Below, piece after piece: positions 52,528 to 61,654 of a stretch of DNA of 64,000 bases (positions are counted from its first letter, which is position 1; each line of letters begins with the position of its first letter). The stretch is taken from the NCBI RefSeq assembly GCF_014873875.1, contig NZ_JADBEM010000001.1, positions 1,116,001-1,180,000 of the forward strand. Reading direction: 5' to 3'. The notes below the pieces were generated by a model that saw nothing but the letters and a program-made list of their open reading frames with translations, made no database searches and had not been told where the DNA came from. Source of the DNA: Actinopolymorpha pittospori (GTDB taxonomy: Bacteria > Actinomycetota > Actinomycetes > Propionibacteriales > Actinopolymorphaceae). A program made the position numbers and the translations under genes.

Positions 52528-53844
52528 TCAGCCGACGGCGGTGGGGCGTTCCGCTCCTGGTCGCGCGGGGTCGACGCCGTCGATCTCGACCAGCAGATGA
52601 CGGGGGCCGCGCAGGCTCGGACTCGCGCGGTAGGGCGGTGGGTCGGCGAGGAGTCGGGGGTTCCTCAGCCGGCATGCGAGCTCGGTGAGGGCGATCTGCG
52701 TCTCGGGGCGGGCCAGCGGCGCACCGAAGCAGTAGTGGATGCCGCCCCCGAAGCCGAGGTGCTCGTTGTGCTCGCGGTCGGGGTCGAAGCGGTCGGGATC
52801 GTGGACGAAGTCCGGGTCGCGGCTGCCGGCGGCCAGCACGAGCGTGACCGGTGAACCCTTGGGGATGGTGGTGCCGCCGACCTCGATGTCGTCAAGGGTG
52901 TTCCGGGAGTTGGCCAGAAACTGCACAGGCGGTTCGTAGCGCAGAAGTTCCTCGACCACCCGGGCAGCAAGATCGGGTTCGTCGCCGCGGCGCAGCCGAT
53001 CCAGCACCTCGGGGTGCCGCAGCAGGGTGAGCATGCCGTTGGTGATGAGGTTGACGGTTGTCTCGTGGCCGGCGACGAGGAGCAGGGCCGCGTTGCTGAG
53101 CACCTGTTCGTAAGGCATCGCCGCCTCGGCCCCGTCGCCGCTGAGCAGGCCGGAGAGCAGGTCGTCGCCGGGTTGGCCGCGGCGTGCGTCGAGCAGCTCA
53201 GCAAAGTACTGGCCGAGGTCGGCGTTGGCCTTGTCGCGCCGGCGCTGCCGCTCCGTGATCCCTCCGGTGGTCGGGTCGACAGCCTTGATGACCGCGTCCG
53301 ACATTGCTTGGAAACGCGGTTCGTCGTCGCGGGGCACGCCCAGCAGGCGGCAGATCACCGTGACCGGGAAGGGATAGGCGAAGTCGTCGACGATGTCGAC
53401 GCGGGTCGTGCCCGACCGGTCCTTGCCCGCAACATCGTCCTTGCCCGCGAAGTCGTCGATCTCACCAGTCACGATCCCGAACATGTCGGGGATCATGCTG
53501 TCGATTCGACCGGGGCGGTGGGGCGGCCCGAAGTTCCACGTGAGCAGGCGTCGGGCCCTGTCGTGGTCGGGCGGGTCGGTTTGGATGAAGGGGGGCGGCA
53601 GCCCGGCAGGGCCCTCTTCGGACGCCTGCGTGGGCGCGTCGGCGTCGTACTCGGGGAAGTTGCGCCGGTCCGAGCTGAGGCGTGGGTCGTGGAGCAGGGC
53701 GACGATCTCCCGGTAGGTGCTCACGACGTAGCTTCCGTCCTCCGCCCACACCACGGGTGTCTTGCGCAGCTCCGCGTACAGCGGGTACGGGTCGGCGCGG
53801 TGGGAGTAGTCGAGGATCTGCTGCCAGATACTGTCCTGGGGCAT
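52528..53844 (-). CDS. Cytochrome P450
   Basis: 438 residues from ATG 53844. Motifs in order: I-helix LLVAGHETTVNLITN (about residue 260, Glu-Thr/Thr oxygen-activating site), EELLRYEPPVQF (ExxR, about 300), and heme loop HLGFGGGIHYCFGAPLARPE with Cys at about 372 as the iron ligand. Typical bacterial class I P450, hydroxylating a small molecule using electrons from a ferredoxin. The adjacent upstream gene (54 bp, same strand) encodes a ferredoxin-reductase fusion that would supply them. Confidence 0.95.
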   Translation of the reverse strand: MPQDSIWQQILDYSHRADPYPLYAELRKTPVVWAEDGSYVVSTYREIVALLHDPRLSSDRRNFPEYDADAPTQASEEGPAGLPPPFIQTDPPDHDRARRLLTWNFGPPHRPGRIDSMIPDMFGIVTGEIDDFAGKDDVAGKDRSGTTRVDIVDDFAYPFPVTVICRLLGVPRDDEPRFQAMSDAVIKAVDPTTGGITERQRRRDKANADLGQYFAELLDARRGQPGDDLLSGLLSGDGAEAAMPYEQVLSNAALLLVAGHETTVNLITNGMLTLLRHPEVLDRLRRGDEPDLAARVVEELLRYEPPVQFLANSRNTLDDIEVGGTTIPKGSPVTLVLAAGSRDPDFVHDPDRFDPDREHNEHLGFGGGIHYCFGAPLARPETQIALTELACRLRNPRLLADPPPYRASPSLRGPRHLLVEIDGVDPARPGAERPTAVG

Positions 53845-53898
53845 GATGCGCGACCTCCTGGGAGTTGGATCGCGGTGCGTCGGCTCCGCCGGCGGGCG

Positions 53899-55527
53899 TC
53901 ACAGGTAGGTTCTGCGGACAAACGTGGCCCGCCGTTCGCTGGGTCCGTGGCCGGTCACCACGACGGTGGCTTGATGGGTGGGCCGATCTGGGACCTGTGC
54001 TGGGACCGGGCCTCCCTCGGTGGGCTGGTCGACGGTGCGGAAGGAAGGCGGGAACGGCGCCGCCCGGTCGATCAACCCCTCATAGAAGTCCAGCCATTTG
54101 GACTGGTTGAAGGCGACAGCCGCGGTGATGCGTCCGCGGTAGCCGTAAGCGGCGACGAATCGGTAATCGGGCACGGACCCTTGGGCGATGACGACGTGGT
54201 CGGCGTAGGTCGGGACGCCGACGGACTTGATCTCGGTGCCGAACTGGGTGGACCAGAACTCCGGTAACGCCAGGTGCGGCCAGCGTTCGCTCTGAGCGCT
54301 GATCATGTTGTGTGCGGCGATCTCCGCCTGGGCGACGGCGTTCCCCCAGTGCTCGAGGGCGAGGTACTGGTAGTCATAGAGGGGGTGGGGGAATCGGGCG
54401 ATGTCGCCTGCGACGAACACATCGTCGGTAACGACGCCGTTCACGTCGACAGCGCGGCACCCCGCATCGCACGCCACCCCCCAGTCCCCCGCGGCCAGCC
54501 CTGAGCCTTCCAGCCACTCAACGTTGCGGATGCTGCCGAGCGCGGCCACCGCGACGTCGACGTCGAGGGTGCTGCCGTCGGACAGCCGGGCTCGCCGCAA
54601 CCTCCCGCCCGGATCGCCTTCCAGCGCCTCGACTCCAACGCCGCACCGCAGGTCGACACCGTGGTCGCGCTGGATCTGGGCCGCGACGCCGCCGATCACG
54701 GCGCCCAGCGAGCCGACCAGCGGGGCCGGGCCCTGCTCGACTACCGTCACCGGCACGTCCAGCTCGCGGCAGGCGGAGGCGACCTCAGAGCCGGTGAACC
54801 CGGCGCCGATGACCAGCGCCCGGCTGGGGCTGGCCGCCAGCCGTCGCCGCAACCCGTCGGCGTCGTTCGGGCTGCGGAGTACGTACACCCCGTCAAGCCC
54901 GGCCTCCGCCTCGTTCGGCCACGGCCGAGCCCGCGCCCCAGTGGCGATGAGCAACCGGTCGAACCCCACTCTCTCGCCGTTGGCCAGGAGCACCTGTTTG
55001 CTGCCCAGGTCAACCCCCGTGGCCGCGACACCGAGCCGCCAAAGCGCGTCCAGTTCGTCGCGGCGGGGCAGTGCGCTTGCCCGCGCCGAAGCCTGGCCGA
55101 TGAGGACTTGTTTGGACAGCGGTGGCCGGTCGTAGGGACGGTAGGGCTCGTCTCCGATCACGGTGAGCGAACCGGTGAAGCCGGTTCTGCGCAGTACCAA
55201 GCCTGCCCGCAGCCCTGCCAGGGACGCCCCGACGATGACGATGCTCCCGGTGCGTTTGGACGCCTCCTCCGGACCCGCGACGGGCACGTGCGCCGGGGCA
55301 ACTGACGGTTGGCGCGGCTGCGGGACGTTCGCCTGGCTGGGCGGGTCGAAGGCGATTGCCTGGACCGGGCAGGCCGCCGCGGCGCGCGCGATCTTTGCCC
55401 GCTGCGCGTCGTCAGGAGTGGGGTCGTACAGCAGCGCCTCGTCGCCCCGCATTTCGAACACATCCGGCGCGGCGAAGGCACACTGTGCATAGCCCTGACA
55501 GCGCGTGAGATCCACAACGACCTTCAC
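53899..55527 (-). CDS. Ferredoxin fused to ferredoxin reductase (P450 redox partner)
   Basis: 542 residues from GTG 55527, chosen because GGAGG lies 5 bases upstream. N-terminal ferredoxin of the CxxYAxC...CP type: DLTRCQGYAQCAFAAPDVFE and RAAAACPVQAIAF (about residues 7-60), a [3Fe-4S] or [4Fe-4S] cluster. After a Pro-rich linker comes the FAD/NAD reductase: SIVIVGASLAGLRAGLVLRR (FAD site), YRPYDRPPLSKQVL, RALVIGAGFTGSEVASACRE (NAD site) and VFVAGDIARFPHPLYDYQYL. Natural fusions of this kind provide a complete electron chain for a P450 in two proteins. Confidence 0.93.
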   Translation of the reverse strand: MKVVVDLTRCQGYAQCAFAAPDVFEMRGDEALLYDPTPDDAQRAKIARAAAACPVQAIAFDPPSQANVPQPRQPSVAPAHVPVAGPEEASKRTGSIVIVGASLAGLRAGLVLRRTGFTGSLTVIGDEPYRPYDRPPLSKQVLIGQASARASALPRRDELDALWRLGVAATGVDLGSKQVLLANGERVGFDRLLIATGARARPWPNEAEAGLDGVYVLRSPNDADGLRRRLAASPSRALVIGAGFTGSEVASACRELDVPVTVVEQGPAPLVGSLGAVIGGVAAQIQRDHGVDLRCGVGVEALEGDPGGRLRRARLSDGSTLDVDVAVAALGSIRNVEWLEGSGLAAGDWGVACDAGCRAVDVNGVVTDDVFVAGDIARFPHPLYDYQYLALEHWGNAVAQAEIAAHNMISAQSERWPHLALPEFWSTQFGTEIKSVGVPTYADHVVIAQGSVPDYRFVAAYGYRGRITAAVAFNQSKWLDFYEGLIDRAAPFPPSFRTVDQPTEGGPVPAQVPDRPTHQATVVVTGHGPSERRATFVRRTYL

Positions 55528-55632
55528 GAGGGCCTCCGTTCCCCCGGGGAAGCCTCTCATTCAGTGGACCACGGACCGGTGGGATCCGCACAATGCCTGC
55601 GCTGTTGTCACGCCAGGGTCACTGGGAGATCA

Positions 55633-55680
55633 GGCCGCCTACGCCCTCAGCGCTGGGCCGGAGGCGAGGCGTAGGCGGCC
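55633..55680. promoter_or_regulatory. 13-bp perfect inverted repeat in the divergent P450/MRJP intergenic region
   Basis: GGCCGCCTACGCC (55633-55645) and GGCGTAGGCGGCC (55668-55680), 22-base spacer. It lies between the divergent redox-partner gene and the MRJP gene, in a 393-bp gap; it is either an operator or the terminator of a lost gene. Confidence 0.5.
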
Positions 55681-55920
55681 ATCCCCCAGGGGAACTCACC
55701 CTCGGGGCCCAGGTACCCACCTGCGGGCCCGCGCCGGCCGGCCCAAAGTCACAGGAGCTCAGAGCCTTCAGGCCCATCAGACACCACAAACACCCGAAGC
55801 GACCTTGAGACTCTGACGTGGTTGGAGGACGCGGGCTGCGTAACACTGGTCAGACAGGCTCCGCGTCCGGGCCCCTCTCTGGTCGAGCGCGGGACTTGCC
55901 GCCGTGGAGGTCCGGAAGGA

Positions 55921-57015
55921 ATGTCTGCCATGGTCGACGAAGAGCGCGAGGGCGACGTACCTGCGCCGCTTGGTTCCTGGATCGCACCGGACTACGAGGT
56001 CGTCGCCGAATTCGACTTCATGCAGACCGGCGTCACCGTGAGCCCTACTGGTCGGATCTTCGTGTCCTTCCCCCGCTGGGGAGATGACGTCTCGTTCACT
56101 GTCGCGGAAGTCGTCGACGGTCGTCCGGTGCCTTATCCGGATTCCACCGTCAACCGGCTCGACGAGGCGAACCCCGCAACCACGTTCGTGTCCGTGCAGA
56201 GTGTCATCGTCGACCCGGCCGAGCGTCTCTGGGCGGTCGACACCGGCAGCCTGGCCTTCGCTCCTCATCTTCCGCGCGGGCCCAAGCTCGTCGAGATCGA
56301 CCTTGGGAGCGACAAGGTCGCGAGGATCATCCCGATCGAGGGCGCGGCGACCACGCCGACGACCTACATCAACGACGTCCGCTTCGACTTGAGCAGGGGA
56401 GAAGACGGCTACGCCTACGTGTCCGACTGCGATCCGACCGGCGCCTTGATCGTCGTCGACCTCGCCACCGGAGACTGCTGGGCGAAACTTCGCGGCCATC
56501 CGACCACGTCCGCCCAGCCCGACTTCCGAGCGATCGTCGAGGGCAGGATGCGGGACAACTACGTCGTCGGCGTCGACGGCATTGCAGTGAGCGCGGACGG
56601 TTCGCGGCTCTACTACTGCCCGTTGTCGAGCAGACGGCTCTACAGTGTCGCCGCGGACCTGCTCACCGACGAGTCCGCCTCCGACGAGGCGGTCGCCGAA
56701 TCCATCATCGACCACGGTGACAAGGGAGCCTCCGACGGGCTCGAGTCCGACGCGGCCGGCGCGGTGTATTCCACCAGCTACGAGCACAGCGCCGTCCTAC
56801 GCCTTGATCCCGACGGAACCTGGACGACGCTCATGCACGGGCCGGATCTGCTCTGGCCGGACACGCTCGCCCTCGCCGACGACGGGTACCTCTACCTCAG
56901 TGCGAACCAACTGCCCCGCGCACCGCTGTTCAACGCGAACGTCGACGACCGACTCCCGCCGTACAAGATCGTCCGCAAGGCGATCACAGGAGCTCCCGTC
57001 CGCCTGACCAGATGA
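55921..57015 (+). CDS. MRJP/yellow family protein (beta-propeller)
   Basis: 364 residues from ATG 55921 with GGAAGGA upstream. Recurrent blades: GVTVSPTGRIFVSFPRWGDD, TFVSVQSVIVDPAERLWAVD, YINDVRFDLSRGEDGYAYVS, VVGVDGIAVSADGSRLYYCP, GAVYSTSYEHSAVLRL and DTLALADDGYLYLSANQLPR. This matches the major royal jelly/yellow protein family, six-bladed propellers that in bacteria are uncharacterised or act as L-dopachrome tautomerase- or lactonase-like proteins. No signal peptide is seen, so it is probably cytoplasmic. Divergent from the P450 redox operon. Confidence 0.88.
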   Translation: MSAMVDEEREGDVPAPLGSWIAPDYEVVAEFDFMQTGVTVSPTGRIFVSFPRWGDDVSFTVAEVVDGRPVPYPDSTVNRLDEANPATTFVSVQSVIVDPAERLWAVDTGSLAFAPHLPRGPKLVEIDLGSDKVARIIPIEGAATTPTTYINDVRFDLSRGEDGYAYVSDCDPTGALIVVDLATGDCWAKLRGHPTTSAQPDFRAIVEGRMRDNYVVGVDGIAVSADGSRLYYCPLSSRRLYSVAADLLTDESASDEAVAESIIDHGDKGASDGLESDAAGAVYSTSYEHSAVLRLDPDGTWTTLMHGPDLLWPDTLALADDGYLYLSANQLPRAPLFNANVDDRLPPYKIVRKAITGAPVRLTR

Positions 57016-57070
57016 GGTGCTCGGGAACTTGGGGAATGATGGTGCGTCACACGTACGAAGAGGTGGGCAC

Positions 57071-57580
57071 TCACGCGAGCTCGGCCGGTGGCTGCGCATC
57101 CAGGGCCACCAGGAGGGCGGACACCTTCTCGTCCAGTTCGTGGCCGACCGCCGTGATGGCTGGATCGTGGAAACTGGCGAAGAGCGTGCTGGGCTGGTCG
57201 ATGACGAAGACGGCCTGGCCGGACGCATCGGCGTGGATGAGCAGGTGGAGGGGGGCGTAGAGCATCACCGAATGGTCGTGGCGGTACATGCGTTCGGCGA
57301 TGACATGATTTCCCATCAGGTAGACCACGCACTCCCCGGCGGCTCCGGAAGTGGCCATGAACGGCGATATGTCAAGGCTCTGGTAGCGCAGGAAACCGTG
57401 CGGGGCCTCCTCGCTCATAAGCCGGACGACGGCATCCCAGGTGTCGAGCTTAAAGAAGCTGGCGGCGTCGGCGGCTGGGACCAAGCGCTCAAAGGTGCGG
57501 ACTGCGTCGTCGTACGGTCGGTTGAGAGGGACGGTGAGCCGCCGGGCTGTGTAAGTGCTGGTCGCCGGAGCGTTCGCCAT
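57071..57580 (-). CDS. DUF302 domain protein
   Basis: 169 residues from ATG 57580 (ATG 57592 is possible). RRLTVPLNRPYDDAVRTFER then LRYQSLDISPFMATSGAAGE, YLMGNHVIAERMYRHDHSVM and LYAPLHLLIHADASGQAVFV, with IDQPSTLFASFHDPAI: the 'YxPlrvlVxexxgg...ysxPSxlls' pattern of DUF302, which binds small ligands or lipids. Common in actinomycetes; function unknown. Convergent with the MRJP gene (55 bp between stops). Confidence 0.88.
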   Translation of the reverse strand: MANAPATSTYTARRLTVPLNRPYDDAVRTFERLVPAADAASFFKLDTWDAVVRLMSEEAPHGFLRYQSLDISPFMATSGAAGECVVYLMGNHVIAERMYRHDHSVMLYAPLHLLIHADASGQAVFVIDQPSTLFASFHDPAITAVGHELDEKVSALLVALDAQPPAELA

Positions 57581-57931
57581 GGTTCTGAGCATTCCCTGAC
57601 AAGCCTGGGTTGCACCTTGCGACTCCAAGAACCGACCTGACGTAACTGGCCGCGGGGTGATCACAAGCGGTGTACCCGCGTCAGAGGCTCTGTTCGCTGG
57701 CGGCGGTCCGGGTGAACAGCTTCGCGTCGATGTTCCAGGTGCTGATCGATGGAGAGCACCACCGCCCTACCGGGTGGGTCCGGACAACTTGACGCTGCCA
57801 TACCGGTGCGGTGCACAGAACGTGCATCGCAGTTGTTTGTCCACTGACCGGCCGAAAGTACGATCTCGGGCGCTTCGGAGCCTACTTTTAGCTGATGCCG
57901 TCCCCCTGGGTGGCCCTAAAGGATGAGGCCC

Positions 57932-59053
57932 ATGCCACGCGAAGATCTCCCCCAGAAATCGCGGCGCCCCAAGGGTCCGGCCAGCCATCCCGACCAGCGT
58001 TTCCCGCACGACGGGCCCGCCGCCGCCTCCCCCGATCGGCCCCAGACCGTCGCCTCCGCGGCGGGCCAGCCCCAGACCGCTGCGTTCTCCTCTGGTCGGC
58101 CCCGGATCGTCGCACTCGACGTGCTGCGCGGGTTCGCGCTGTGCGAGATCCTGCTCGCCAACATCCAGCTCATTGCCACCGGCAGCTCTGCCGTCGTGAC
58201 GCAGCCCATGGGCCACTGGGACCCCTGGCTCGGACTGCCGATCTTCTCCCTACTGTTCGGCATTGGGTTCGCGCTGCTGCTGGACTCCGCCGCGAGCCGC
58301 GTCCCCCGCCCACGGCTGGTCCTGCTGCGCCGGCTTGGGGCGCTGCTCGCGATCGGCCTCGTGCACATGCTGTTATGGCCGGGCGAGATCCTGACCAAGT
58401 ACGCTGTCGTCGGCCTACTTGTTCTGCTGCCCTCGACCTGGCTGCCGCGGTGGGCCATGGCCGGCCTTGCCGCCGCACTCATTCCGGCGGCGCTGATCTT
58501 CGGCGGGGGCGGGCCCATGCTGATCGCAGGGCTGTTTCTGCTGGGCTCGGCACTGGTCCGCTACGGGGTGATCGAGCAGGTCGAGCGCTCCACCCGAGGG
58601 CCGCTTCTGCTGGGCCTGCTCTTCGCGGCGGGACTGGCCTCTGCCCTGTGGGTACAGGCCAGCATGCGGGCCGTGGGGGCCACGACGTACCTGTCATCCG
58701 CGTCCAGCCTTGCCGATCTGCTGCTCGTCGGTGTGTACGTGTGCGGCCTGCTGGTCCTGCTCAGAACGCCGCTGCGACCGGCGCTGCAGTTCGTCTTCGC
58801 GCCACTGGGCCGGATGGCACTGACCAATTATCTGACCGCCACACTCCTCGTTCTGGTGGCCAGTCACATCCTCGGTCTGCCGATCGGCCAGTCCTTGACG
58901 GCGGCGTACCTGGCCGCGGGAACCATCCTCACGGCCCAGTGGCTTTTCTCAACCCTCTGGCTGCGCCGCTACCGCCAGGGCCCCATCGAGTGGCTCTGGC
59001 GCTGGGCCACCTGGGCTCACCGCCCGCCCCTCGGCCGGGCCAGGACGTCATGA
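57932..59053 (+). CDS. DUF418 family membrane protein
   Basis: 373 residues from ATG 57932 with AAGGA 8 bases upstream; ATG 57923 overlaps the ribosome site. After a Pro/Ala-rich cytoplasmic stretch come RPRIVALDVLRGFALCEILL then ANIQLIAT, and about nine transmembrane helices, including GLPIFSLLFGIGFALLLDSA and PLRPALQFVFAPLGRMALTN then YLTATLLVLV. The RIxxLDxLRGfAlxGI start and the FxxxGRMALTNYL motif identify DUF418, often next to DUF1624-like acyltransferase-type proteins and of unknown role, possibly in cell-envelope modification. Confidence 0.92.
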   Translation: MPREDLPQKSRRPKGPASHPDQRFPHDGPAAASPDRPQTVASAAGQPQTAAFSSGRPRIVALDVLRGFALCEILLANIQLIATGSSAVVTQPMGHWDPWLGLPIFSLLFGIGFALLLDSAASRVPRPRLVLLRRLGALLAIGLVHMLLWPGEILTKYAVVGLLVLLPSTWLPRWAMAGLAAALIPAALIFGGGGPMLIAGLFLLGSALVRYGVIEQVERSTRGPLLLGLLFAAGLASALWVQASMRAVGATTYLSSASSLADLLLVGVYVCGLLVLLRTPLRPALQFVFAPLGRMALTNYLTATLLVLVASHILGLPIGQSLTAAYLAAGTILTAQWLFSTLWLRRYRQGPIEWLWRWATWAHRPPLGRARTS

Positions 59054-59131
59054 GCTCGGGGCCGGAGTCGATGATGACGACGTCGTCTTCCTCATTGGCG
59101 CCGACGACCGCACGCTTCAGACGGAGAGGCG

Positions 59132-60025
59132 TCACCGCGATGCGCGGTCGAATTCCCGCCTGTTCCTCTCGACAAACTCCTCGACCCCCATGGGTGGCCT
59201 GCCGGTGATGGTCTCGATGACGTCGTTGGTGCCGGCGAAGATGCCGTTCTGGTAGTCGATCGCGACGTTTCGCAGATGCTGGATCCGGTGCGGATCCCAG
59301 CCGCGGCCACGAAGGATGTCAGCGAAGGTCGCCGGAGAGATCGGTTCGTACCGCACCGGTCTGCCGAGCGCCTTGGACACTCGAGCCGCAATCTCGTCGT
59401 GGTGGAGCTCCACCGGGCCGAAGATCGGGTATGTCTTCGCAGCGTGCGGACCGGGGTTCGCAACGATGGCAGCTGCCAACCTTCCGAGGTCCTCGCCCGC
59501 GATCGGCGCGTGACGGCCGTCGCCCATGGGAAATCGAAGAACGCCACCCTTCTCGTCGTACTCCCCATACACGATCAGCCACTCGGCGAAGAAGGTCGGC
59601 CGTAGGTGAGTCACCTGTGCCGGGAACCTGTCCAGAACGCGCTCCGCAAGCCAGTGTTGACGGGCGGCGTCACTCTTGGCTTCGCGACGGGCGGAGATCT
59701 GCGACATGTTGACGATGGCGTCCACGCCGTTCTCGGCCGCCGCCTGGGCGAAGATGACGGTCGCCTCGATCAGACCTGGCGCGATCGGATGGACGAAGTA
59801 CGCACTTCCCACGTCACGTGTCGCCCCGCCGACATCATCCAGGTCGTGGAGGTCACCACGCACCACCTCGGCCCCGGCCGCCGCCAGCTGCTCGGATCGC
59901 TCGTCCTCGCGGTGAACCAGAGCGCGTACCCGGAGCCCATCCCTCAGCAGAAGGCGGACCGCGTGGCCGCCCGTCTTGCCGGTGGCTCCCGTGACGAGAA
60001 TCGACTTCTCATGATCGGTGTCCAC
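59132..60025 (-). CDS. NAD(P)H-binding protein, NmrA/ NAD(P)H:quinone oxidoreductase-like
   Basis: 297 residues from GTG 60025 with GGGAGG just upstream. Rossmann start SILVTGATGKTGGHAVRLLL then RDGLRVRALVHRED (residues 7-40). Then GAEVVRGDLHDLDDVGGATR, VDAIVNMSQISARREAKSDA, TFFAEWLIVYGEYDEKGGVL, HAPIAGEDLGRLAAAIVANP, and RGWDPHRIQHLRNVAIDYQN. Atypical SDR acting on or sensing NAD(P)H; substrate unknown. Similar in type to the protein at 30055. Convergent with DUF418 (78 bp). Confidence 0.9.
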   Translation of the reverse strand: MDTDHEKSILVTGATGKTGGHAVRLLLRDGLRVRALVHREDERSEQLAAAGAEVVRGDLHDLDDVGGATRDVGSAYFVHPIAPGLIEATVIFAQAAAENGVDAIVNMSQISARREAKSDAARQHWLAERVLDRFPAQVTHLRPTFFAEWLIVYGEYDEKGGVLRFPMGDGRHAPIAGEDLGRLAAAIVANPGPHAAKTYPIFGPVELHHDEIAARVSKALGRPVRYEPISPATFADILRGRGWDPHRIQHLRNVAIDYQNGIFAGTNDVIETITGRPPMGVEEFVERNRREFDRASR

Positions 60026-60339
60026 TTGGCCTCCCGAAACTCTGCTTGATCGGTGTGACAAGAGCCGGAGGGCTCTGGCCACCGCGATGCGCCGCTGAGG
60101 GACCGCTCTGTTGCGCGTTCCAGGTGCTCCGGCGACAACGACGCAACCGTAACCCGATTGCCTATGTCGGGCAAGAGTCAGCGCGACGTCGCGATCGCCG
60201 CGTCGTCAGCGCTCTATGTCCCCTGCTGATCGACATACGCACAGTTCGCACGGGTTCTGTCTCCCCGGGGCACTCTGGCGGGGTGATCTCCTGGCCCGCC
60301 ACCCACCGCCACGCGCTGACCGGCCTTGCCCTGATATAG
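60026..60339. other. Intergenic region, no gene recognised
   Basis: 314 bp upstream of the NmrA-like gene. Short frames only. It must contain that gene's promoter, but none is convincing. Confidence 0.4.
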
Positions 60340-60573
60340 GAGCTGCTGAACACCAGCGCCGCCCGGAACGACCTGCTCGACGACATCCCCGGCGCCCTGG
60401 AGTGGGCCGAGACGGTTGTGGACTCCTACGTGCAGACCACGCATCGCGATCGACTCGAGGTGACCGTGGGCACGGCCGACGTCGAAGCTCTGCGGGCATT
60501 GCGGACCGACATCTTCAGCGTGATCAACGAGAGCACGGGGGCCGCCAAGGGCCGGATGTTCCGAAATCGGTGA
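60340..60573 (+). pseudogene. Fragment of an unidentified helical protein
   Basis: Between a TAG at 60337-60339 and TGA at 60571-60573 the frame reads ELLNTSAARNDLLDDIPGAL then EWAETVVDSYVQTTHRDRLE and VTVGTADVEALRALRTDIFS. This has natural-looking composition, but no ATG or GTG is placed to start it fully (GTG 60418 would remove the first third). A ribosome-like AGGAG overlaps its start. Probably the end of a truncated gene; family unknown. Confidence 0.4.
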
Positions 60574-60759
60574 CGCTCGGGTTTTCCATCGCCGACGGCA
60601 ATGTGGACCTGCGCCCACGAGGTGAGGGGTGGCGAGCGATCGCCGCGCCCGCCGGCACGCCTCCACGCAGACGGTCCCGCCCTTTGGCCCGGCGAAGCGG
60701 CCAGGTGGTGATGGGGGACCCTCCGTGCCCGGATTCCCGACTGGGAGAAGCGCCGGCCG

Positions 60760-60888
60760 ATGGCGAGTGATCTGCGGCTCATCCAGGCCTACGGCATCTC
60801 CCGAGGGACTGCGCGGCGTGCCATCGCCGTCCTGGTGGACGAGGGCCCCCTAGTCGTGGCACCGCAGTGCGGGACGTACGTGAAATGA
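60760..60888 (+). pseudogene. GntR-type winged-helix remnant
   Basis: 42 codons from ATG 60760: LIQAYGISRGTARRAIAVLV then DEGPLVVAPQCGTYVK. This is the recognition helix and wing of a GntR HTH (ISRGTARRAI...GLVxxxPxxGTYV), with in-frame upstream residues that also loosely fit (LRARIPDW). The first helix of the domain and any effector domain are absent. Confidence 0.6.
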
Positions 60889-60893
60889 AAAGA

Positions 60894-60937
60894 GCCCCGC
60901 CTGCCCGCCCGCCCGCCCGGGGACTAGAAGGCGGGGC
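60894..60937 (-). terminator. Hairpin with T-rich side on the minus strand
   Basis: GCCCCGCCT (60894-60902) pairs with AGGCGGGGC (60929-60937); on the minus strand the stem is followed by TCTTTTCATTTC. Looks like an intrinsic terminator for leftward transcription. Confidence 0.6.
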
Positions 60938-60980
60938 CTGCCTGCACAACTCTCCGAGTTCAGCGTTGGTTCCCAGCGCC

Positions 60981-61022
60981 AGAAAAAGAAAAAGGAGCCC
61001 TATCTCACGAAGAAGTAGGGCT
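60981..61022 (-). terminator. Intrinsic terminator for the 61084 minus-strand gene
   Basis: Minus strand: AGCCCTA, 13-base loop, TAGGGCT (61022 to 60996), followed by CCTTTTTCTTTTT. Good stem and long T-tract, 62 bp after the stop of the gene at 61084-61263. Confidence 0.85.
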
Positions 61023-61083
61023 TTACCTTTTAGGCTAGGCCGCTATGGAACCTCATACTCAGGACGTCCATGATCGCCTCGGG

Positions 61084-61263
61084 TCATGGGCTTCCACCCA
61101 TACTGCTAATCAGAGCCTCTGGGTTACAACCGCGCTGCTCCCCAAATTCCACGGCATCATCGAGGTCAACAGGGTCGGGCAACTCCCGCATGGCCTCATC
61201 GGCTGCCTTGAAGTACCCCGCCTTGCGCAACACGTCAACGATCACCTGCCTGCTGTACTGCAT
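61084..61263 (-). CDS. Small conserved hypothetical protein of mobile-element type
   Basis: 59 residues from ATG 61263 (a GTG at 61308 is an alternative). MQYSRQVIVDVLRKAGYFKA then ADEAMRELPDPVDLDDAVEF and SSMGGSP. Similar short proteins ending in 'DxLISxMGGSP' are frequent in Streptomyces and appear near conjugative or phage genes; their function is unknown. Ends in a textbook terminator. Confidence 0.7.
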   Translation of the reverse strand: MQYSRQVIVDVLRKAGYFKAADEAMRELPDPVDLDDAVEFGEQRGCNPEALISSMGGSP

Positions 61264-61424
61264 GTCGGGGATCACCGTCTTCGCTAAAACGAGCTGTGCG
61301 CTCGGCACTTGAGAGCCGCCACTACTTCACGCTACGGCCGGGAGCAGCTAGACGGGAGCACTCCCGCCGCCGACGCCCGCCGATCAGTTCCCTTCCAAGA
61401 TGATCTCAACCCCTCTGCGCCGGA

Positions 61425-61461
61425 GAAGTGAGAAAGAGCCCCGCCTCCGAAGAGACGGGGC
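61425..61461 (-). terminator. Intrinsic terminator with UUCG tetraloop
   Basis: Minus strand: GCCCCGTCTC-TTCG-GAGGCGGGGC (61461-61438), a 10-bp stem (one G-T pair) closed by C(UUCG)G, then CTTTCTC. It follows the stop of the gene at 61468-61650 by 7 bp. Confidence 0.85.
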
Positions 61462-61467
61462 CCTAGG

Positions 61468-61650
61468 TCAGACCGGCTGACCGTTGAACCGAGCTTCCAA
61501 AATATCCAGGATTGCCGCGACGCCGCACCTGACCCCGACGTCCAGGGCGTGCAGCTCGTCCTCGGACAGCTCTACGTTGTCGACGTTCCTCTCGGCACTC
61601 AGATGGGACCACGCGCATCGCCATCCCCGAGAGATCGCTGCCTTCCGCAT
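61468..61650 (-). CDS. Small hypothetical protein
   Basis: 60 residues from ATG 61650, with GGGGAG 8 bases upstream inside the end of the preceding gene. MRKAAISRGWRCAWSHLSAE then RNVDNVELSEDELHALDVGV and the hydrophobic end VAAILDILEARFNGQPV. Probably helical. Co-transcribed with 61655-61801 (4 bp between the upstream stop and this start) and ended by the UUCG terminator. Confidence 0.6.
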   Translation of the reverse strand: MRKAAISRGWRCAWSHLSAERNVDNVELSEDELHALDVGVRCGVAAILDILEARFNGQPV

Positions 61651-61654
61651 CTGA

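Noticed and set aside
53014..54267. 417-codon plus-strand frame opposite P450 and the redox fusion
   Set aside because: Shadow of two genes with complete catalytic motifs.
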